Positions 55,564 to 60,976 of a stretch of DNA of 60,976 bases are shown here, piece by piece; position 1 is the stretch's first letter; every line of letters begins with the position of its first letter. The translations under genes and the position numbers were made by a program. Origin of the DNA: Paenibacillus sp. MZ04-78.2 (GTDB lineage: Bacteria; Bacillota; Bacilli; Paenibacillales; NBRC-103111); the NCBI RefSeq assembly GCF_024213375.1, contig NZ_JANAVJ010000031.1:1-60976 (forward strand), given 5' to 3'. Below the pieces are notes generated by a model that worked only from the letters and a program-made list of their open reading frames with translations, had not been told where the DNA came from and did not search any database.

Positions 55564-56553
55564 TTACACCCCCTTGAGCCGCATTAATATATGTTCCAGC
55601 GCGAGCTGGGGATTGGCATGGGATCGCAAACGTTTTTGCGTCTCCACCGCCTGCTCAAGGCAGGCGATCCAGTGCTCCATCGAATAAGACAACGCTTGCT
55701 GCGACATCCAGTCCAGTTGATCCGTATAGACCAATTCTTCGCGGCTGCCGAGCTTGAGCTGCACCATATCCTTGAGCCACAAAATCAGCATATCCATGAA
55801 GCGCGGCAATTGTTCGGAAAATTCGCCCTTTGCCAGCTTCTGCTGAGCGGTCAGCATTGCAGACGGCAATCGGGACAAACTCTCCCTAGCTAATTGTATC
55901 ACCAAATTTCGGAGTTCTGCAAACCCATTTCCTTGAATCAACTCACGCGCCGCCTCTGGTCCTGCGGCCAAATTCACCGCCGCTTGAACCAGTACGGGCG
56001 GATGTCCTTCCTGCAAAAGCAGCTCCTTCATGCCGCTTCGCCCCATGGGCAGAAAAGGAATCCACTGGGACCGCGACCGGATGGTCGGCAGAAGGGCTTG
56101 TCCGTTATCCGTAATCAGAATAGCCACAACCTGCGAGGTCGGTTCCTCCAAAAATTTCAGCAGACTGTTCGCCGCCTGAACAGTCAGCTTATCGGCATCC
56201 TCCAATATATACATTTTAATGTTAGAGGCGGAGGCCCGATAAGCAAACTGCTTTTGCAGCTCGCGAATCTGGTCGATTTTGATGGAGGCGCCGTCCGGTA
56301 CGATCCAATGCAGATCAGGATGATTTCCATGCTCTACCTTGCGGCAATCCAGGCATTCCCCGCAGGCATCGTCCGGCAGCACCTTGCAATAGATAGCTTG
56401 GGCGAACGCCCGGGCCATTGCTCTCCGCCCGGTCCCGGGCGCCCCCGTAAATATATACGCGTGCGAAACTTTGTCGGTCCGAAGGCTGTTTTGCAGCATT
56501 CGTTTGACTCGCTCCTGCCCTGTAATCGATTGAAAAGACATGACGGTCTGCAT
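55564..56553 (-). CDS. holB: DNA polymerase III delta' subunit
   Basis: HolB is the clamp-loader delta' subunit. The 329-residue protein has a degenerate Walker A (GAPGTGRR, with Arg in place of the usual Lys), a zinc module CGECLDC (about 64-70) and the SRC-like segment TIRSRSQWIPF. The first ATG closely follows AAAGGA; the in-frame ATG at codon 5 (MSFQSITGQ) is the usual family start, so the true start may be 56541. Confidence 0.93.
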   Translation of the reverse strand: MQTVMSFQSITGQERVKRMLQNSLRTDKVSHAYIFTGAPGTGRRAMARAFAQAIYCKVLPDDACGECLDCRKVEHGNHPDLHWIVPDGASIKIDQIRELQKQFAYRASASNIKMYILEDADKLTVQAANSLLKFLEEPTSQVVAILITDNGQALLPTIRSRSQWIPFLPMGRSGMKELLLQEGHPPVLVQAAVNLAAGPEAARELIQGNGFAELRNLVIQLARESLSRLPSAMLTAQQKLAKGEFSEQLPRFMDMLILWLKDMVQLKLGSREELVYTDQLDWMSQQALSYSMEHWIACLEQAVETQKRLRSHANPQLALEHILMRLKGV

Positions 56554-56577
56554 TTCCTTTCCAGATCGGCTGCTTCG

Positions 56578-57024
56578 CTAAAAAAATAAATTAATCAGCA
56601 TTCCGCGAATTTCACCGATTTTTTGCAGCAGCTCAATGCGTCCCTGTTCGCTTTCCACCAGCTCGTCCGCCAGGCCGAGCAACTCGGCATCGATTTCCTC
56701 CAGTAGCTTGTACCGCTTCGTTCGGCCTCTGCGGTCCCAACCTCGCGTATCGCGAAGCTGAACTCCCCGTCGTGCCGTCTCCTCCAGAAACTGCTTCACG
56801 AGCAGCTTATACTGTCGAAGCTCGCGTACCGTCATCGACTTGGCCAGCCGTTGACCTTGCAGGTCAATTTGCTGCAGGATGCGCTGAAGCTGCTCCCGGG
56901 TTGCTCTTTCTTCCTGGTGCTGCATCGTATCGGAGAACGACATTTTTTGAAGCTGCTGGGATGACGTATTCTCGTTGCGGACGACCTCATTACCGAAAGG
57001 GCGCCAACCCGGGTTGATTTTCAC
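56578..57024 (-). CDS. yaaR: YaaR family protein (DUF327)
   Basis: This 148-residue helical protein of unknown function begins with a polar segment, then a family core EQLQRILQQIDLQGQRLAKS and LRQYKLLVKQFLEE. It is probably all alpha-helical, with coiled-coil character. The start is GTG, 9 nt after GAGG. It lies between darA and holB, as in B. subtilis. Confidence 0.88.
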   Translation of the reverse strand: MKINPGWRPFGNEVVRNENTSSQQLQKMSFSDTMQHQEERATREQLQRILQQIDLQGQRLAKSMTVRELRQYKLLVKQFLEETARRGVQLRDTRGWDRRGRTKRYKLLEEIDAELLGLADELVESEQGRIELLQKIGEIRGMLINLFF

Positions 57025-57041
57025 TCGGCTCGACCTCGTTT

Positions 57042-57416
<375 letters not shown>

Positions 57417-57485
57417 TTAAATATTTGACAAGCGATTGAAAAATTCCTTTATTTATATATAAACATCTGTAGAAGGAATGTATCT

Positions 57486-57494
57486 ATTATATCA
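57486..57494 (-). promoter_or_regulatory. Extended -10 promoter overlapping the tmk stop
   Basis: TGATATAAT on the minus strand gives TGn plus a perfect -10. The first TGA is the tmk stop codon. There is no good -35. It could drive darA and the genes after it, with a leader of about 110 nt. Confidence 0.5.
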
Positions 57495-58136
57495 TACTCG
57501 CCTAGGTAGCTTTTGGTTCAGCATTTGCCCAATATCTTCGAGTACCTTGTCCAACTCCCGCTCCGCATCCACCCGTACGATACGTTCCGGAAACTGACGG
57601 AGAATTTGCAAGTAACCCTCCCGCACTTTGTTATGAAACGTCATCGATTCCAGGTCCAGGCGGTTCACTTCCCGTCCTTGATCGACGCGAATCCGGGCCA
57701 GCCCGATTTCCGGACGAACATCCATGAACACCGTCAAATCCGGCATCCAATCGCCGATCGCAAACCGGTTAATTGCAAACACCTCGTCCATGCCAAGCTC
57801 GCGCGCATACCCTTGATAAGCCAAGCTGCTGTCGATAAAACGATCGCATACGACGACCTTGCCAGCTTCCAGCGCAGGAATGACTTTTTCCGCCAAATGC
57901 TGCCGTCTCGCGGCCGCATACAGCAGCGCTTCCGTGCGCGGGTCCATCGCCGTATTGTTCCGGTCGAGAACGACCGAGCGAATCTGCTCGGCAATCGGAA
58001 TGCCCCCAGGCTCCCGTGTGGATAACACGTCGTACCCCCGCGCCTTGACTTGCTCTAGGATCGCATCGATCGCAGACGTTTTGCCTGCGCCCTCTCCGCC
58101 CTCTACCGTTATAAAAAAGCCCCGTTCCACATGCAT
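57492..58136 (-). CDS. tmk: Thymidylate kinase
   Basis: Tmk phosphorylates dTMP to dTDP. The 214-residue protein has the P-loop [28 protein letters not shown] and the LID region with [15 protein letters not shown]. The first ATG is only 2 nt from GGAG. The in-frame GTG two codons later (58130) is better placed, so the start may be there. It precedes darA-yaaR-holB as in B. subtilis. Confidence 0.95.
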   Translation of the reverse strand: MHVERGFFITVEGGEGAGKTSAIDAILEQVKARGYDVLSTREPGGIPIAEQIRSVVLDRNNTAMDPRTEALLYAAARRQHLAEKVIPALEAGKVVVCDRFIDSSLAYQGYARELGMDEVFAINRFAIGDWMPDLTVFMDVRPEIGLARIRVDQGREVNRLDLESMTFHNKVREGYLQILRQFPERIVRVDAERELDKVLEDIGQMLNQKLPRRV

Positions 58137-58274
58137 GTCTCCTGTCCTGTAGTGACTCGAATAGCGGCTGCAGTCCGTTTCTCCGCTCTATTGCTAGCTT
58201 CTTCTCTTGATGCCGTGCGAACAAACCGCCGCCTATTCAAAACGATTCGCGTAAGCGTCTGTGCCGCTAAGCGA

Positions 58275-59750
58275 TTACCGGGTTTCCAGCACCGGGACGG
58301 TGCCGCTGGCGGCCACATCATGCCCATGAAAACGCGACCCTAAGGCGGCCAGCCGCATTAAATGCGCTGCTGTCCGTTTGGTAATCCGCTCTCCCGGATA
58401 GAGGACCGGAATGCCCGGAGGGTATGGCACGATCATCTCCGCAGCGATGCGGCCAGCGCATTCGGCTACAGGGACCGTTACCTTCTTCTCCGTCTCCTCG
58501 TGGATGGCTTCCCAATCGAACGTTACCGGCTCGGATATCCGATGTGCCGCGGCTTCGGTCTCCCATAATCCCGGCTTCGTCTCGCTTTCTTTGTCCCGTG
58601 TTTCCTCGTCTATCCGCTCCAGCGCTTCAATAAGCCGATGTGCCGCTTCTTCGGTGCTCGCCAAGCTGAACGCAAGCAGAACATGCGTGGGGTCTGCCAA
58701 CTCCGGGAAGCAGCCTTGCTGCTCCAGACGCTCCTTTAACGCAAAACCGTCGAGATGGCCTGACGCGTCGTACAACGCTACCTTAAAAGGGTCCAGACGA
58801 CACCCGATCTGAAGCATACGTTCCGTCAAAGCTCTTGCCTGCCACCGGCTATGTCCGCTCAGATGGGTTATCACCCTCCGAACAGCCGATAGGCCCCGGT
58901 CTATCCGTTCTCCGCCGTCTTCTTGCAGCATACGCCGGCTAATGTCCAAGCTAGCCATAATCGGATAAGAAGGGCTGGAGCTTTGGACCATAGCCAGCGC
59001 CTTTCGGACGGCGCCGCGGTGAATTCGCGGACCCTGCACGTGCAGCATCGCGCCCATCGTCATAGCCGTTAACATTTTGTGAGTGGACTGCACGACCGCA
59101 TCCGCCCCGCAGCTTAAGGCCGAGGCAGGCACATCGGGATGGAAGCCAAAATGAGCCCCGTGCGCCTCATCCACCAGCAGCACCTTCCCCTGGTCATGCA
59201 GAAGGCCGGATAATGCCTTCAAATCGCTTGTAATGCCGTAATAGCTCGGATTGATTACCAGCAGCCCCTTGGCCTCAGGATAGCGATTCAGCGCCTGCTC
59301 GACATCTTCTGCAGCCACACCCGTACTCAGTCCGCTCTCCGGTTCCCACAGCGGGGAGATAAACACCGCCTGCGCCCCGGCGAGCATCAGTCCATGAATG
59401 ACGGATTTGTGTGCATCCCGCTGCACTAGCAGCAGGTCCCCACGGCGGCATGTCGCCAAAATCATCGCCAAATTTCCCGCCGTACTCCCGTTCACCAGAA
59501 AAAAAGTTTCATCTGCTCCAAAGCACGCCGCAGCCAAGGTCTGGGCTTCTTTAATCGCTTCTTCCGGATGGTGAAGATCGTCCAGTCCCGCGATCTCCGT
59601 CCTATCGAGTAATAAGATCTGCCGGAAGTCCGACTCCGCTTCGGCATACCCTTGCGCTTCCGATTTATGACCGGGCACATGAAAGCTGAGCGCGCCCGAT
59701 TCCCGATGGGCCGCCAATGCTTCGTACAGCGGCGCTCTATGCTGTGACAC
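58275..59750 (-). CDS. Orn/Lys/Arg decarboxylase-type PLP enzyme (YaaO-like)
   Basis: The 491-residue fold type I enzyme shows HVPGHKS, DDLHHPEEAIKEAQ, STAGNLA, the PLP aspartate in VDEAHGAHF and the Schiff-base lysine in QSTHKML (about 224). It ends with VPYPPGIPVLYPGE. It decarboxylates lysine, ornithine or arginine; the exact substrate cannot be read. B. subtilis YaaO is in the same position before tmk. The start is GTG, 7 nt after GAGG. Confidence 0.9.
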   Translation of the reverse strand: MSQHRAPLYEALAAHRESGALSFHVPGHKSEAQGYAEAESDFRQILLLDRTEIAGLDDLHHPEEAIKEAQTLAAACFGADETFFLVNGSTAGNLAMILATCRRGDLLLVQRDAHKSVIHGLMLAGAQAVFISPLWEPESGLSTGVAAEDVEQALNRYPEAKGLLVINPSYYGITSDLKALSGLLHDQGKVLLVDEAHGAHFGFHPDVPASALSCGADAVVQSTHKMLTAMTMGAMLHVQGPRIHRGAVRKALAMVQSSSPSYPIMASLDISRRMLQEDGGERIDRGLSAVRRVITHLSGHSRWQARALTERMLQIGCRLDPFKVALYDASGHLDGFALKERLEQQGCFPELADPTHVLLAFSLASTEEAAHRLIEALERIDEETRDKESETKPGLWETEAAAHRISEPVTFDWEAIHEETEKKVTVPVAECAGRIAAEMIVPYPPGIPVLYPGERITKRTAAHLMRLAALGSRFHGHDVAASGTVPVLETR

Positions 59751-59796
59751 CTTGTTTCCTCATTTCAAAAACAATTTTAGCAGTATTGTACCAAAC

Positions 59797-59845
59797 AAAA
59801 AAGCCCGCTTCCATCCCTGACCGAGATAAAACGGAGCTTGCTTCC
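59797..59845 (-). terminator. Likely csfB terminator
   Basis: AAGCAAGCT/AGCGGGCTT arms with two mismatches and a long loop are followed by TTTTTTG on the minus strand. Confidence 0.55.
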
Positions 59846-59858
59846 TTTTGCTTGCCGT

Positions 59859-60056
59859 TCAAGCATTCTTTTTATATAAAATTTGCTTCATCTGGTGTAT
59901 GAAAAAAGGGTACTTGGCATCGTTGACTTCCGTATGAACCATTTCATTCTCGCAATCCTCGCATATGAATTCAGATATGATTAGGATGCCGTTCTCTTTG
60001 ATTTGCCCGCAAATGATGCAGGATGGCGTGAAATCGTGCTGCAGCTCGTCGCTCAT
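59859..60056 (-). CDS. csfB: Anti-sigma factor Gin (CsfB)
   Basis: Gin (CsfB) inhibits sigma-G, and sigma-E in the mother cell, to keep them from acting too early. The 65-residue protein has two CxxC pairs (C13/C16 and C32/C35: SCIICGQ, ICEDCE) for zinc and the family segment ENGILIISEFICEDC. The ATG at 60056 follows GAGGTG; upstream codons are leader. A sigma-F-like promoter lies 31 bp before the start. Confidence 0.92.
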   Translation of the reverse strand: MSDELQHDFTPSCIICGQIKENGILIISEFICEDCENEMVHTEVNDAKYPFFIHQMKQILYKKNA

Positions 60057-60086
60057 GTTCGATTCACCTCTACTCTTCTTTTCTAG

Positions 60087-60116
60087 CAGTATGCCCAATT
60101 CTCTTAAAACTCAAAC
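60087..60116 (-). promoter_or_regulatory. Candidate sigma-F promoter of csfB
   Basis: GTTTG (60112-60116), 15 bp, GGGCATACTG (60087-60096) on the minus strand. The -10 fits GGNNANANT fully and the -35 fits GYATA in 3 of 5. csfB is a sigma-F gene in B. subtilis. Confidence 0.5.
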
Positions 60117-60239
60117 CTTTCCGCGATATTTTTGTTGAAAATCCATATTAGCCCGTGACAAACTCAACATTTTCCTGTACCCTACCGATATATGTAGTGA
60201 ATTTTCATTTTGTTCATCAAGTGAGGATTGGGGCTTATT

Positions 60240-60788
60240 ATGCCAAGAGACCGAACGTTGTCCAAAGAATCGACCATCTATACTTACCGGCTGCTCAAAA
60301 GGGTACATTACAAGCCGGCCTTCTTTCAAGTATATTGGATTTTGACCGTTTGCGCTTTGATTGGGGCCGCTATTGCGATCTCTTTTGCGTCATTACCTGC
60401 GGGGTTGATTGGCATCCCGGTCGGAGTGATCGGTATACCGCTCGTCCAAACGCTTCTGCTTCGCCTCCTGCTCCGCACAAAGGAGAAGTATTCTCCGCAA
60501 GCTTGGAACTGGTCCTATCGGCTGCCTTGGTTCGGTTATGCGCCGGGTACGGACGCGTATATCGCTATGACCAAAGTACGCCGCCTCCATTTCCATGTGC
60601 TGTGGATCGTCTTGGTCTTGCTGGGATGCCTCTATCCATGGCTCTCGCCGTCACTCCTCGGCTTTCTAGTATTCGTTCATCTCTGGCTTTTGCTTCCGCG
60701 CCTGGTCATCATATTCCTACTTCGCAAGCACAGTTCATCCGGCTATTTAAAAATAAATGAGAACGACTCGTCCTGCTATGCACAGTAG
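60240..60788 (+). CDS. Uncharacterised membrane protein
   Basis: This 182-residue protein is not one I recognise. It has about four membrane helices (about 33-50, 53-75, 115-132 and 136-158) with a basic N-terminus and a polar Ser/Asn tail; both ends are probably cytoplasmic. A TTG at 60228 would also fit, with GTGAGG 2 nt before it; ATG at 60240 is preferred. It is divergent from csfB and faces the end of an rRNA operon. Its terminator overlaps the stop codon. Confidence 0.75.
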   Translation: MPRDRTLSKESTIYTYRLLKRVHYKPAFFQVYWILTVCALIGAAIAISFASLPAGLIGIPVGVIGIPLVQTLLLRLLLRTKEKYSPQAWNWSYRLPWFGYAPGTDAYIAMTKVRRLHFHVLWIVLVLLGCLYPWLSPSLLGFLVFVHLWLLLPRLVIIFLLRKHSSSGYLKINENDSSCYAQ

Positions 60789-60800
60789 GGCGAGTTTTTG
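60765..60800 (+). terminator. Terminator overlapping the membrane-protein stop
   Basis: ACTCGTCCTGCT/AGTAGGGCGAGT arms (two mismatches) followed by TTTTTG. The stop codon TAG (60786-60788) is inside the second arm. Confidence 0.88.
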
Positions 60801-60810
60801 TATAAATACG

Positions 60811-60851
60811 AAAGACCCTTGCATCTCCAAAGTTGGATCGCAAGGGTCTGA
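60811..60851 (-). terminator. rRNA operon terminator
   Basis: Perfect 10-bp stem AGACCCTTGC/GCAAGGGTCT with further inner pairing, followed by TTTCGTATTTAT on the minus strand, about 50 bp after the 23S 3' end. No 5S gene lies between. Confidence 0.82.
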
Positions 60852-60898
60852 TTATTCCCTGAAAACTGGATCGAAACAAAGCGTAGCGTAAATCGTAT

Positions 60899-60976
60899 TG
60901 GATAAGCCCTCGACCGATTAGTATTCGTCAGCTGCACGCGTTGCCGCGCTTCCACCCCGAACCTATCAACCTCGTC
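60899..60976 (-). rRNA. 23S rRNA, 3' end only
   Basis: The minus strand reads GTTGATAGGTTCGGGGTGGA, then CAGCTGACGAATACTAATCG, then GTCGAGGGCTTATCCA. This is the 3'-terminal segment of 23S rRNA in Bacillales (domain VI). The gene continues beyond the right edge. The 3' end is placed by likeness to the Bacillus end and may be off by a few bases. Confidence 0.93.

Noticed and set aside
60155..60760. Plus-strand 201-codon frame overlapping the membrane protein
   Set aside because: The overlapping frame at 60240-60788 has coherent membrane helices and a terminator at its stop, while this one has mixed, Cys/Pro-rich sequence.
60787..60899. Hidden 5S rRNA after the 23S gene
   Set aside because: The interval is about 110 bp and is taken up by two terminators and a spacer; no 5S-like sequence can be read.

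Overview
The window is about 61 kb of chromosome from a Gram-positive, endospore-forming member of the Bacillota, most likely Paenibacillus or a close relative. The gene order is the one known from the origin-proximal region of Bacillus subtilis (yaaO-tmk ... abrB ... spoVG ... mfd ... spoIIE ... ftsH ... pab/fol ... lysS), read in reverse. Almost every gene is on the minus strand. Features that differ from B. subtilis and fit Paenibacillaceae are nadA-nadB-nadC inside the cluster, an HU gene beside the RqcP gene, and fairly high GC. Two rRNA operons in the same orientation bracket the segment: a 16S leader with promoter at the left edge and the 3' end of a 23S gene at the right edge.

Reading in the direction of transcription (right to left), the window opens with 23S rRNA, the anti-sigma factor Gin, an Orn/Lys/Arg decarboxylase-type protein, tmk, the c-di-AMP-binding PII-like protein DarA, yaaR, holB, ricT, yabA, a tRNA m6A methyltransferase and rsmI. 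A 760-bp stretch without genes follows. It holds a GC-rich, densely palindromic block and a good sigma-A promoter that reads into it. Next come abrB (divergent), an HD-domain hydrolase, tatD, a c-di-AMP riboswitch and the cell-wall protein yabE, rnmV, ksgA, yabG, veg, sspF, ispE, purR, ridA, spoVG, glmU, ctc, pth, fin, mfd, prsA, spoVT, a SpoVB/MurJ-family flippase, mazG, hup, rqcP, yabP, yabQ, divIC, an S1-domain protein, tRNA-Met and spoIIE.

Left of spoIIE lie a broken radC remnant, a VWA protein and a membrane-anchored protein kinase. They are followed by tilS, hpt, ftsH, the NAD operon (nadA-nadB-nadC with coaX), hslO, a PrsA/SurA-like foldase, cysK, the folate operon (pabB-pabA-pabC-folP-folB-folK-xre-dusB), greA and lysS.

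The genes serve four main themes: translation and RNA maturation; cofactor synthesis (folate, NAD, CoA); replication and repair; and sporulation. Readable control signals include Spo0A boxes at abrB, the HD gene and spoIIE; a textbook sigma-H promoter at spoVG; plausible sigma-F, sigma-G and sigma-K promoters at csfB, spoVT, sspF and yabG; a PurBox at purR; palindromes at the NAD and cysK promoters; and many intrinsic terminators. I saw no insertion sequence, prophage or CRISPR array. The least explained DNA is the structured non-coding block between abrB and rsmI, together with three other large palindromes between housekeeping genes.
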